A program made the position numbers and the translations under genes. A DNA stretch of 64,000 bases, from NCBI GenBank assembly GCA_014905825.1, contig JACGCN010000050.1, positions 1 to 64,000 of the forward strand, in the 5' to 3' direction. The notes under the pieces are model-generated. The model was given only the letters and a program-made list of their open reading frames with translations. It did no database searches and was not told where the DNA came from. This stretch comes from Lyophyllum atratum (taxonomy: Eukaryota > Basidiomycota > Agaricomycetes > Agaricales > Lyophyllaceae). Shown here one piece after another: positions 11,164 through 24,106 of this stretch. The stretch's first letter is position 1; the number at the start of each line of letters is the position of its first letter.

Positions 11164-12404
11164 CTACGTTGTTGACGTGGAACATGCTAGGCTCTGCGTG
11201 GTCATGGCGGATTCGCCTTCCTTCGTCGCAGCCGCCGGAGCATTAGGATCGTCTCCTCGAGCAGAGCGCTTCATTATCTCGAGTTCACGCCATTGACGGA
11301 TAGTTAGCAGGAAAGCTGGGTATCGATTCTAGCCGCCAACCGATGAGTCAAGGTACTAAGTTCCCGAAACGAAATCGAAACTCACTGGAGGGGTATCCGT
11401 GCCCGTCTCATCCGTGAGACGAGCCAGTGACTTATAATACTCGAATGACGAAACCTTCGAGACACCCGCCAACAGCTCAAAGGCCTCGAGCGCTCTGAAC
11501 GTCGTTGCCGTCCTCGGGAATCGCGATGTAGCGGGATACAGTCGGTGACGGAGGAGCTGGGTCGTGTGTAGCTGAGCCCGCTCGCAGTCACAGAAGTCGA
11601 GGCCAATGGCGTGTATCCCACTCGTGTCAATCACAGTAAAATCGTCATCCCGAGATTGTTTTGGGAGAACGCATCGCTCCCCAGGTGGGTGGCCTAACTG
11701 CACCCGCAGGCCCAGGTCCTTCAGCGTGCGTTTGACGAAGGATACCCCGTTCCATTCCTACGCATGTCATGGGGTTAGCTCGTGATACTTTGAGTTAACC
11801 ACTTACCCTTATACGATGCAGGGGATGGATGCGGTGATTAGTGAGAAGGCAGTGTTTACATTGAAGTTCTCGGCCGCTGAGGCAAATGCAATCTAGACAC
11901 TCATACACTGCCTTTCTCTCCTGCGAATGGCAGGTCGAACAGACGTCTGACGCGCCATGTCCTCGACCCTCGAGGGCGAGCAGCTCCCCGAAGTACTCCT
12001 CACGTTCAGGTAACCAACTGAGAAAGGGATCCTGAAACTGGTTGGTTAATAATCGAAACATCTGTGGATGAATGTATCTCACGCACTGTGCGTTTTCGAG
12101 GAGGCTTCGGCTCTGGCTCTGGCTCTACTAAAACCTCCTCGAGGTGGTCAACATGGGGTTGCTCGACGTCTAAGGGATCAGTAGTTTGAGGGACTTGCTG
12201 ACTGTCTTGATCAGGACGAAGTAAGGATGATGTTTTTGACAAGTCTATGTAAGACGTAGTGGCGATGAGTCGACCCGTCGCGCTCGTCTTATAACGAGTA
12301 TGATGGATGAGATCTTTGTGACGAAGGTCCTCTGTAGAGGCGTGCTGTCGAGTGAGAACTCTATGGAACGTGGATTTGGATCTCTTCTGGCGTTTTGAGG
12401 CCAT
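11164..12404 (-). mobile_element. KDZ-superfamily transposase, N-terminal part (truncated copy)
   Basis: Four exons (12404-12087, 12031-11807, 11757-11386, 11328-11164) give an open frame of 359 codons with clean GT-AG borders. The N terminus is basic (MASKRQKRS). The second exon holds a Cys/His cluster (CSTC, CLDCICL, CKHCLLTNH) of the CxC2 type found next to KDZ transposases. It is preceded by WLPEREEYFGELLALEGRG and followed by LGLRVQLGHPPGERC, VIDTSGIH and RYPAFLLTIRQWRELEIMKR, all characteristic of the mushroom KDZ family. The frame stops soon after that. The large catalytic part of a full element (over 1,000 residues, with the acidic triad) is missing. It is therefore a truncated copy, presumably unable to transpose by itself. 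Confidence 0.8.
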
Positions 12405-13275
12405 AAGGATAGTGTAAGATAGTGAACTTCGCCAAAACTTTTCGAGCGAGTTCCTCCTGAATGCAACACAGTCAAATAAATCATTTCCCGATTCAGAAGT
12501 GCCACTGCCGCGTTCAGGTCATGAACGCCACACTCGACCCCTGGATCTGAGAACCAACACTCAGCTGCGTCGTGTTTCTGGGTTATCTCGTATTTCTGGG
12601 TTATCCTCTCACCTGCTAGCCTCTCTCTTGTTTCCATTGATCACTGGGACTCTATGGGACGCCGCACGGGTGCCAAATACCTCACGCAGGCTGAGAAAGA
12701 ACCAGGAGTCACGGTACGGCACTATAAAAAGGCATCCGCCACAGCATACCACACGATCGTGAACTGAAAGCGGGATGCCCGTAGAGCAGCACCTCGTGCT
12801 CATATTGCTTGCGTCAGAATAGCGATAATAGATACCCAGGCATCTTGAAGCCCGCAGAAGCGCTCTGAGACCAATGGTGGTGGATATCCTTGCAAGCAGC
12901 AATAATGGGATCTAGTTGACAGCTTAAAGCTGTCTCGTACAGCAAATGGCAGTCCAGGAATAGTGATGTTGACTACTAGCCGCCACATCGCCTCCCGCGA
13001 TGCCAAATGTCAAGACGTGTCCACTGCCCCACCCCAGTAACAACAGCTCTCCCAAGACGTGAGACAACAAGTTACCCACCCACCAACCAACGACGCAGGC
13101 ATCCCGAAACACCGAACCCACGAAGCCCCGAAACCCGTGAAACCAAATGGTCGCAGATCCAATCACATAAATAAACCCAAGAAATGCTTCATACATCCAT
13201 GGCAACAACACGTCTCTCACGCACAACAAACACAAAAACCCGTTCTCTCCTCCCCTAGTCTGAGTCAGCGCGCCC
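12405..13275. other. Intergenic, no supported gene
   Basis: Short overlapping frames only. The duplicated octet TTCTGGGTTATC appears twice near 12577-12605. Confidence 0.4.
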
Positions 13276-14978
13276 TCAAAACAGCCCCGCCAAATCCGCG
13301 AACGGGTCCTTCCCCTGCTGCTGCTGATTCGAACCCGGGGTGCCCACATTCTGCGGCTGCACACCCCCCGCCGGCGACCCCACCCCCACCCCCACCCCCA
13401 CCCCCATCCCACCCCCACGCACAGGCCCCGTCGCCGCATACCCACCCCCTCCAAAGTAATTCGGCGTCCCAGGAAGCCTAATCGACGCGCTCACCGCCGG
13501 CGGGGACATCGTACTAGGGCGTGATAAGGCCGGGGCGCCGCTCCCCATCAGCATGCCCATTCCATACCCATTGGGAGTCGTCGCGTGGGGCGCGGGCATC
13601 GTCGGGGCAGGGGAAGAGGAAGCGAAGAGGTCGCCGAGCTGGTCGATGCCCGTACCCAGAGAAATAGGATTCGCAGACGAGGAGGAGCTATCGTCAAAGT
13701 CGATGAGGGAGAGGCCGCCCGTTGCGCCCCCAGAGGAGAGTTCGGCGGGGATGGGGTTGGAGGAGGTGGCGTAGTCGCCCTTTTTGAAGGCCTCGTAGCG
13801 GTTGAGGACGGTGTTGATTTGGTCGTTGATTTGTAGGAATGTGTCTGGGGGGAAGAAAGATGTTATGGTAAGGTAAGGAAAAGAAGGAAGAGGTAGGGGG
13901 TGGGGGGGAAAGGGCTGACCTAGGGATTCGGGATCGTCTGATTGGGCGTCTGAGATCCATTTCTGGAGTTTCGGACGTGCAGAGGCAAGGATGGAGGATA
14001 CTTGCTGTTACTAGACGGTAAGAGAAATGATCAATACACGTAGAGGGTAAAACACGTACATCATAAGCATCGCCTGTGGTGAACCGCTCTCCTCTCTCCG
14101 TATCCGCGTTATCTAGCATTTCATTCAAGAGGATAACCTTCTGCTCGAGCTTGTTCAGATCCGTCAACGCTTGCGTGCGATAGTCGGGTTTCGCGTCCGG
14201 ATTCGCCCCGGCGAGAGACTTCATAAGTTCCTGCGCAGCAGCCAAATCCCGCGGTGTCCCCCTTCGAATCAACTCCTGCAATTTCGCCGACTGCGCTTCC
14301 CGATCCTCCTCCTCGAGCTCTTCCGCCGACTTGAGGTTCTATACCACAAATCAACGTACTGCACGAATACAGGGGTATAGGTATAGAGTCATCACTCACC
14401 GCCGCAGCATCCAAGTTCGGCTGATGACCCCTCGATCCATCTCGAAATCGATACCCCTTGAACGTTAACAAGCGGTGCATGTCCCTTATATTCCCTAGAT
14501 CCTCCCTCCACCTCGACTCCACACAGATGCCCTCCTTCCAGGTATGTATCAGCTCGAGAATGCGCGACATCACCACGCCCGGGAACGGCGGCGGGCGTTC
14601 CGGGAACCGGCGCACGAGCTCGTTGAGGAACTCTTTGGTGGAGACTTGGAGGTGGAACGGGTATCCGCATTGCTTCACCAGAGTATCGAGGAGGGAGAGC
14701 GCTAGGACTGCGATGTGGGGGTTTCGGTGGTTGGCGAGGCGCGCGGCGAGCATGGCGGCTTCTCGGGGACTGGGACATGTTGAGTTATGGAGTTTGGGAG
14801 ATGGGGGATGGGATGATACGTACTTGTTGGCCTTCTTGGTGTTGATGTATTCTGCGACTTCGAGATGGATGGCAAAGTTGGGTTCGTGCAGGGAGGGATC
14901 GCAGGCGCGGGTGATGAGGATCTCGATGGGGGAGGCCCGCAGCCAGCTCGTCGTCGTCGTGGGGCTGGTCAACATCAT
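13276..14978 (-). CDS. VHS-GAT clathrin adaptor, GGA-like, without an ear domain
   Basis: A 485-residue protein in five exons (14978-14824, 14769-14400, 14338-14060, 14004-13920, 13844-13276). Residues ~10-150 form a VHS domain (ITRACDPSLHEPN at its start, then AAMLAARLANHRNPHIAVLAL and a FLNELVRRFP segment). A helical GAT-like region follows (LQELIRRGTPRDLAAAQELMK, then LNKLEQKVILLNEML). The C-terminal third is Gly/Pro-rich with a clathrin-box match (LIDFD) and a terminal DPFADLAGLF. GGA proteins sort cargo at the trans-Golgi: VHS binds cargo, GAT binds Arf/ubiquitin and the hinge binds clathrin. Canonical fungal GGAs are longer and end in a gamma-adaptin ear, which is absent here; the stop follows the DPF motif directly. 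A degenerate CCCCCAC tract near 13376-13410 encodes a GVGVGV run. Confidence 0.85.
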
Positions 14979-15750
14979 AGCGTTGGTGTGCTTATAGTGC
15001 TTGGAGGGCAGAAATCATACAAGATTTTGCGTGGGTGGAGGAGGTCCTCGCGTGGCAGATCGTGGTAGAATCGTAAAAGGCAATCGCAACCGCTTACGTC
15101 GTGTGGACCTTCACCGGTCACCGCCTCCTCCGTAGCTGTACTCATGTCCTGAAGATCAGCTTCGTCTTCCATCGAGTCGAGAACGGTGCTTGGAACCCTA
15201 GTCTTCCTTCAAGTTCGAAATGGGAGCGCAGCGGTGCGTACACACTCATCAGAATACATCGAGGTGACCTAGTTAGTTCCGCTACTTAGGTATCTAGACG
15301 CAGTCGTCCCATTCTGAACCTCGCTCTGCCTTGACGCACAAACCCGTTATGTGTCCTCTTACCTCTAGGCTACGCGGACGTCATGTGAACTTGTACCACC
15401 ACACCCATGATGCAGAACGTCTGCACTGGCGAGGCCAATTACGAGCCCCGAGAACCATCTGGCTGCCGCCCTCATGCTCAGCTCAAATTTCACGCCTCCA
15501 TTCATTCCCCGTACAGCTCCTGAGTCCCGAGAAGCCTGGAATAGCAGGTACTCTTAGGATCAGGAGCTCGAATGGGTGTGTGAGAGGACGTGGCAGAAGG
15601 GATGGCGGGTTATCTGGTTACCTATGAACGAAGAAGTACGGTGCGTCTGTAGTACAATCTCTCCCTATCGCATACATACTAATAATAGTCCGCACCAGTC
15701 CGCCTACATACGCGTATCTTTGTCCTGATGCTTGCCAATTTTTTCATGAT
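14979..15750. other. Intergenic, no supported gene
   Basis: The sequence upstream of the adaptor gene contains short frames on both strands, without domain signatures. Confidence 0.4.
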
Positions 15751-16009
15751 GGCGGCTACGTCGCGTCGACTAGCTCATCCACTCAATTCCTACCCTAAGC
15801 GGTTGCAACTTCTTTTACAACAGGATCTGTCACGGCACGCTCCCCTTACCGATGTTCGAGCCATATATGACATGAAAAAATTGGCGGCTAAGTCGGGTCG
15901 ACTAGCTCATCCACTTAATCCCTACCCTAAGCGGCGGTTGTAACTTCTTTTACAACAGGATCTGCCATGGCACGCTCCCCTTACCGGTCTTCGCGCCATA
16001 TATGCCATG
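15751..16009. repeat. Direct tandem repeat, two units of about 130 bp
   Basis: Unit 1 starts at 15751 (GGCGGCTACGTCG) and unit 2 at 15883 (GGCGGCTAAGTCG). They share long blocks such as GACTAGCTCATCCACT, CCTACCCTAAGCGG, ACTTCTTTTACAACAGGATC, GCACGCTCCCCTTACCG and CCATATATG. The offset is 132 bp and identity looks to be roughly 85-90% by eye. No coding function is apparent. Confidence 0.85.
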
Positions 16010-16516
16010 TCTCCCCATAATGTAGCCATTTGATTGTGAGTTTGTTGACGAGTCCTGGGGCTTACTTGATCATGACCTGAGGTGAGCGGCATCTTAAGCC
16101 GGGATATGGGAAGACCATACTGACATGTTCATCGCGTACAGAAAACCACTGTGGCGGTATCGTTTTACTCCAATATGCGCCCGGACGCTCCATACAAAGA
16201 AGAAGATTCAACACCATACTAGACTAGAGCTGATGCAAGATCTACCTAGGTACGCAGAGAACAAATCAACGATCGCATCTCTTGCGCTAGAGCTATCTTC
16301 ACCTCATCTGTAGAACGACGAAAGACAATGTTAACAAACATGCTGACGTGGTGTCACGCGGGAGAGGCAAGGTTCATCTCTACATCGTCGCGTTTTACCA
16401 CCACCACCACCACCACCATATGCTCATACCCTGGTCAATCTTCCGGACCCACCTCACCTCGATCGGCCGGGAGCTATCCCGGTCCGGTGTGGAGGCTAAA
16501 CGAGGAGTGCATCGAC
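16010..16516. other. Upstream region of the GMC oxidoreductase gene
   Basis: No gene is supported. A short (CAC)n microsatellite lies at about 16399-16419. Confidence 0.5.
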
Positions 16517-16523
16517 TATAAAA
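16517..16523 (+). promoter_or_regulatory. TATA box of the GMC gene
   Basis: TATAAAA lies 93 bp upstream of the ATG at 16616, with pyrimidine-rich sequence (CTCCTCTCACCCTAC) in between, a typical fungal core promoter arrangement. Confidence 0.6.
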
Positions 16524-16615
16524 CCGTTTGCAACTGACCTGTAAGTCATCATCTGCATCGAGCACACAACTCCTCTCACCCTACATCCTTATCCAGTAAT
16601 CCATCGACTCTCACA

Positions 16616-19239
<2,624 letters not shown>

Positions 19240-19962
19240 GGACTTGGTAAGAGTACTTTCACAAGGAATGACGCTCATGACTTTCAGAACTTCAAGGAGT
19301 CTGTCCAATTTCGTTATCTTCTTTCATCGCAATGTATCATTATACTTCTCATTGTCGTTCCCTCATTCAGGTCTCGGAATTTTTCATCACTCATAATAAC
19401 CCGTCTACCTAACGTTTACTATATCTTCTGTCAACTTTCCATAGTTCATCTCGACGTGCTTCATTACAGATATATACTACTTCAATCATATTCTCATCTA
19501 CCTGCACCATCATTTCCGACTTTTCCGGTTCCTCGTGGAGTAGACTTACTTGAAGACCGAAAGTGCAAATTCAAGTTGTCAACTGGCACATGCCATGGTG
19601 AATCATGATGATATCGAAATTATCGTCGATCGCACGGAGGATGAGCGTGGTCCCCAAGCCTGATCAACCCAGACACGACGCGTTGCGTGACAAAACGCGT
19701 GACGTAACACATCTGCTCGCTGTTTCCAAACGTCGTCGAGGCCGTCGGGGGGGAGCAGAGCAAGGAATTCAATTGGAACCATACAGGGCAAGGTAATTAC
19801 TGATTAAATACTCTTGCCCACGAAATTTTAGCTCAATTCTTCGCAGGAACGGATAAGAAAGCTGGAAACATACCCACATCCAATCTGATCTCTTTTTTGC
19901 ACCCCGAGAACGCTACCACCTTATACCTCCGATATCCTCCAAGAATACAATCCCTATACCTC
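19240..19962. other. Intergenic, no supported gene
   Basis: Terminator region of the GMC gene and promoter of the next small gene. AT-rich, short frames only. Confidence 0.5.
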
Positions 19963-20463
19963 ATGCCTCGACTCCCTCGACGAAAGGGACTGTCAAAAAA
20001 ACGAAAGGATCAGTTACAAGCAGCGCGGGACACTCGTCAGAATAAGCAGAACATGTCTCCTCCTCCTGCTCCTCCCAATGCTCGTGGCTCGTTACGAGGG
20101 CAGCTCTATGCAGTAGAGCAGGCGCTCAAGGCTGCGGAGAGGCGCGCTGATGTCGAAAAGAGCCGCGCCGACGAGCATAAGTGCCGGTCTGATGCAAACG
20201 AGACACGATTCCGTAATGAGCGCAGGAAGAACCAACGGCTGTCTGTTGCAGTGGGGCCACTTAAGGAGCGTGTAGAGGCGGCAGAGACGGCACTTATAGA
20301 AGCCAGGAGAGAGCTGATGCTGATGGAGGAAGCAACAGAGAAGATGAGAGAAGGGGCTGAGGCGAAAATATCGAGACTCGCGCAACATACAACCGAACTC
20401 ACCACAACCCTCGATCTCGTCCGCAAGGCCAACCGTGCAGTGGCCTATGCACAGATCTTGTGA
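19963..20463 (+). CDS. Small basic coiled-coil protein, unknown function
   Basis: An intronless frame of 166 codons. The start at 19963 was chosen because the residues begin with a basic segment (MPRLPRRKGLSKKRKDQLQ); an in-frame ATG at 19897 is possible. Residues ~50-160 form a long alpha-helical heptad region rich in Ala, Glu, Arg and Leu. It includes QLYAVEQALKAAERRADVEK and RARRELMLMEEATEKM-like segments, ending in AVAYAQIL. I recognise no catalytic motif and cannot name a family with confidence. The composition and length suggest a structural or nuclear coiled-coil protein; an association with repetitive elements is possible but unproven. Confidence 0.55.
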   Translation: MPRLPRRKGLSKKRKDQLQAARDTRQNKQNMSPPPAPPNARGSLRGQLYAVEQALKAAERRADVEKSRADEHKCRSDANETRFRNERRKNQRLSVAVGPLKERVEAAETALIEARRELMLMEEATEKMREGAEAKISRLAQHTTELTTTLDLVRKANRAVAYAQIL

Positions 20464-20837
20464 CTGCATTCCATAGTGGTGTCCACGAATTTATTTTTAG
20501 GTTGTTATCGCCGCGAAGTCGGGAGACATACTAGCGAATGGAAGTGGTAAAGTACCTAGAAGCATCTAGCTACCGTCTGTCGTTATGTCCTATAGCGGAA
20601 GTTACTCCTCAGTCCGTCTGTGGTAGCGGCTCTGGCCTAAACTTGTTTTCGCGTCTTGGTGAACCGAGCTGTCGTTTGGCGATACTAAACCGGTACGAGA
20701 CTACGTATACTAATCCTACGAACTACAAATGAGGTGGCAAGGACATATGTGACCCTGACACCCCAAACTAATACTACAGCAGATACAAGATCCCCTATAA
20801 ACTTCAAGGGCCACAAGATTAATTCGCTTTGTGAGGC
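20464..20837. other. Convergent intergenic spacer
   Basis: The 3' ends of the coiled-coil gene and the PNPOx-like gene converge here. No other feature seen. Confidence 0.5.
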
Positions 20838-21807
20838 TCATGTCTGAGGCTTGATCAACTTCATATACGATGCCGTGAAGATGACGCCACTCAAAAACGC
20901 AGCTACTAGCTTCAGCTCTCCGGCCCCAATGGCCGCACCTTCCCTCTCGTCGTCTTTCGCCATGCTGTGTGTCGGGGTTTGGAACCTCGCGAGCGAATCC
21001 TGGCCAGTCATGATACCAGGTATTCCATCGAGACTCTTCGCGTTCTTCGCGAACCAGTACCGCTTGAGCCCCTTCTCCGGACGCGGAGGTACACTGCAGA
21101 AGGAAGCATCAAGCTCCTTCTCCGCATCGACGTCAGCGAGCTCCCGGCCTTGGAAAACGGTGTGAAGGCGGTAGCGTTCGGCCTTGTACGTGTAGAACGG
21201 AACGGCATAGCCACAAGACTAGAATGTGCAGTACTCCTATTTAGAGCATGGACGGAATATGCAAAGCCGACGAACGCACAGTGCCGACTTTGAAGACGTC
21301 GATCAAGATGACGGCGCGTGAGCCAATCTGCCGCTTCTCCGGGGGAAGGAACGCTTCGTACTGCGGCGTTCCAAATTCATAGACAGTACCTGTTGAGGGA
21401 GTATAGGGGGATTCTGAGGATGCCAGAAGGAACGGCATTCAAGGTAATCGAAGCCTGACCTTTGCCGTATAGCCTGCAAATCCGAGGTGGGCCTTCGAAG
21501 GCGTTGAAGAGAACCGTGATCCGTCCGTTTTCCCGCACATGAGCTACGGTCTCAATTCCTGCGTAAGTCCATTAAAGGGGAGTTTTGCCTGCGAGTATAC
21601 TCATGTAGGGAGTCACTGACCACTTCCGGTAAGGTCCTCGTACCAGACCTGGTTCGCGTTCACGACATGGAACGAGCCCGACATGCCTTTTGGAGAGATG
21701 TTGATCAGACCGTCGCTGATGAGAGGCGCCGTAGCGACCCAAAACACTTTTTGCTGGTCAATCCACCTTATGAGAAAATCGGGGATCTTTTCGAAGTATT
21801 GAACCAT
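20838..21807 (-). CDS. PNPOx-like FMN-binding split-barrel protein with C-terminal membrane anchor (copy A)
   Basis: A 258-residue protein in four exons (21807-21621, 21558-21460, 21389-21280, 21218-20838). The N-terminal ~150 residues resemble the pyridoxamine-phosphate-oxidase-like fold: FWVATAPLISDGLINISPKG, HVRENGRITVLFNAFEGPPR, then LYGKGTVYEFGTPQYEAFLP and GSRAVILIDVFKVGT. A linker with DGIPGI is followed by a terminal hydrophobic segment (LVAAFLSGVIFTASYMKL) that would anchor it in a membrane. The enzyme activity of this fungal subgroup is not established; FMN or heme binding is inferred from the fold only. Its paralogue lies 11 kb away on the other strand (32992-33997), with introns at identical positions and phases. 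Confidence 0.82.
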
Positions 21808-23352
21808 GACGAGAAGTCGGACCGTATACCGTAGCGGAAAGAGATTACTGGAATTGACTCGGGGTCGTGTTTCGAGCAAGGGGTAGAAGACAAGGAGGTT
21901 GTTGATTGTACCCTGTATTACCTAAAGCAACATATGATCACAGGGTGCGCATGCAGGGGTATGCATCTTATGATGTGCTCGTCCACGTTCAAGAAGTCCA
22001 GACTTAGATAGTTGGAGATAGTTGGCCGGGCGAGAGATTTCGGCCGTATCCGTCCTGTACATGAGGCCCAGTGCGCCTGAGGATGAGGGAAAAAGAGAGA
22101 GAGCGAGGGCCATCCACACAGGCCTCCGAAGGGTTTAGATCCTTGCAATTGAGTCCATGGAGGAATTAAGCCGGCCGTTTCGAAGAAACACTTGGGTGGA
22201 TCAGACAGCGCAGGGCAGAGGATGGCCTTGGGATGGCCTATGTCTGTATACAGGCTATTCAAGGACGGGGATGAAGGTGAAGAATTATAGATCGGAGGTT
22301 CAAATCCGAATAAATAACGCTTTCGGTTTTCTATTCTGTTACCCACCACCATCGTATTCCTCGCTGACGCACTGGTGAAGACGGTGAGCAAAACGATAGT
22401 CGCTGAGGTAGATTGGACATACAGACATGAGGGTATCATTGAATCTACGAAGCGTCAAGGTTGAATTTGAAACGAAGGAAAGGTGTCGAAATGTCTTGAC
22501 CTTCTGCAAGGCCTCTGCTAATCCTCTGTACAGTGTTGTTGACAGACCTGATTTGAACTAGGCAGGCCGCAAGGAACGATAGAGCCGATGAACGGGATAA
22601 ATCTGACGTCTAGATAAATTTTGATCCGGTAAGACGGCCGACCTGACATGGACCATAGATGACCATGCTTGATCAGAACCCCTGCGACCTTCTTGCAGGG
22701 ATGGGATGCGCCGCAACATAAGCGTTGTCGAAGAGACGCCTGGACGCGAGAGATACGTGTAGGTGAGTGTCCGCTGATTCTATGACTCAGACGCTGCATG
22801 GGTCCACCAGAACCACCGGCAGATCAAGAAACGTTGAGCCAGGAATTTGGTTATGCCTAGTTCTGCATCATCTGGATCCCTGACTGAACCTTTCGAATAA
22901 CATCCGACATTCGGTTCTCACCTGAGAGATATGCCACCCACAAGGCCTTCTTTTCCCATAGTTTCGCCGCCTGGAACGGTTGTATCCGTGCATTTGAGGG
23001 GGGGAGACGCCCACCTATCGACTGCCTTGCGGCTTGTTCTACACCTTTTGAACGCTCTTGCGACAGCTATCCTTTTCGACACATCGCAGACCAGAAGAGA
23101 CAGGCAGCACAATTTTATTGCAATTTTACAAGAGTGGGCAGGGCAAGACTAATTTCGAATTTACGTTGATCGATCGTAAGCGCGGGACCTGTCCCTCGAA
23201 GTGCCTGACCCATCCATAATTTGTCCAGTTCCTTCCTCGGCCCCTTTTCTCTTTTCTTCACCTCGAATCGTTGACTTGTCGATGCTGACACTCTTTCCTC
23301 GTCGGTATACCCGACGTAGGACCCCCGAAAGCGCCCTAAGAGGCCTGATCCC
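21808..23352. other. Intergenic, no supported gene
   Basis: 1.5 kb. The longest frame (173 codons, minus, 21918-22439) has no domain or coding-like composition that I can recognise. No tRNA could be folded around the B-box-like GGTTCAAATCC at 22297. Confidence 0.4.
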
Positions 23353-24075
23353 GGTGCGGATAAGAATTGGGGAATTTTTGGTGCGATGCAACAGGTCTGT
23401 CCGGATAAAAAATGGCAAAATTTGGTCATATTCCCTGAGCCGGGCGTCCGGATAAAAATCGCGAGGTACAGACCTCTGATTCCTGACCGGATAAATATTG
23501 GGCAAAACGGGAGGGCACCTCAAGGCCTCAAGGTTCGATCCTGGGGCGTTGTGGAGGACTCCAGCAGGATAACAAGGCGCTCGAGCTCCTATACTATCAC
23601 TACATATTTTTGCACTTGCGTTTCAACCTCCATGGCTGGCGTTTAGCAATTTTTTACATGACTGAAGCAGGACCTGATCACTAACTCTCCTTCATGTTAA
23701 GCGCATTGGTTTCCTGCCGTCTGCGGCATTCCTCTGTTCGCTTTCTCAAGTATCAGAGACCGATTAGTTTTCGAAAAGTTGAATGAAGACATGGCGAGGG
23801 TGAGCCAGGCTGTCAAAGCCCTTCTTACGCGCGAAACCCAAGCTAAAAAGCAATAGGGCATGTTCAGAAACGTGCAATTGGTGGAGAAATGTTCTAACTA
23901 GTCCTGATCACTTCCTTGGACGTGCTGAGGGCGCCTGGACGATGGGCCGCGCAGCGGAGAGAATTTTTAGGAAAAACGAAGGCCTGATGTAGGGATCCGG
24001 ATAAAAATCCACTATTTGGGAGGGCTGATTCGCCGTCCGGATAAAAACCTGGCCAAAAGTGTCCGGATAAAAATC
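23353..24075 (+). repeat. Dispersed CCGGATAAAAAT-type short repeats (seven copies)
   Basis: Seven variants of (T/G)CCGGATAAAAAT occur on one strand near 23357, 23401, 23448, 23487, 23997, 24037 and 24063. Some are followed by CGCG, TTGGG or GGCAAAA. They are spaced irregularly (35-510 bp) and end about 30 bp before the open frame of the GT90 gene. Confidence 0.8.
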
Positions 24076-24106
24076 GCGGATTTGGGCTCATCTGGGATCA
24101 GGCATT

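Noticed and set aside
13059..13481. 140-codon Pro/His-rich plus-strand frame
   Set aside because: It is the antisense of the Gly/Pro-rich tail of the VHS-GAT adaptor.
22220..22320. Possible tRNA with a B-box-like GGTTCAAATCC
   Set aside because: No matching A-box or cloverleaf stems could be built around it.
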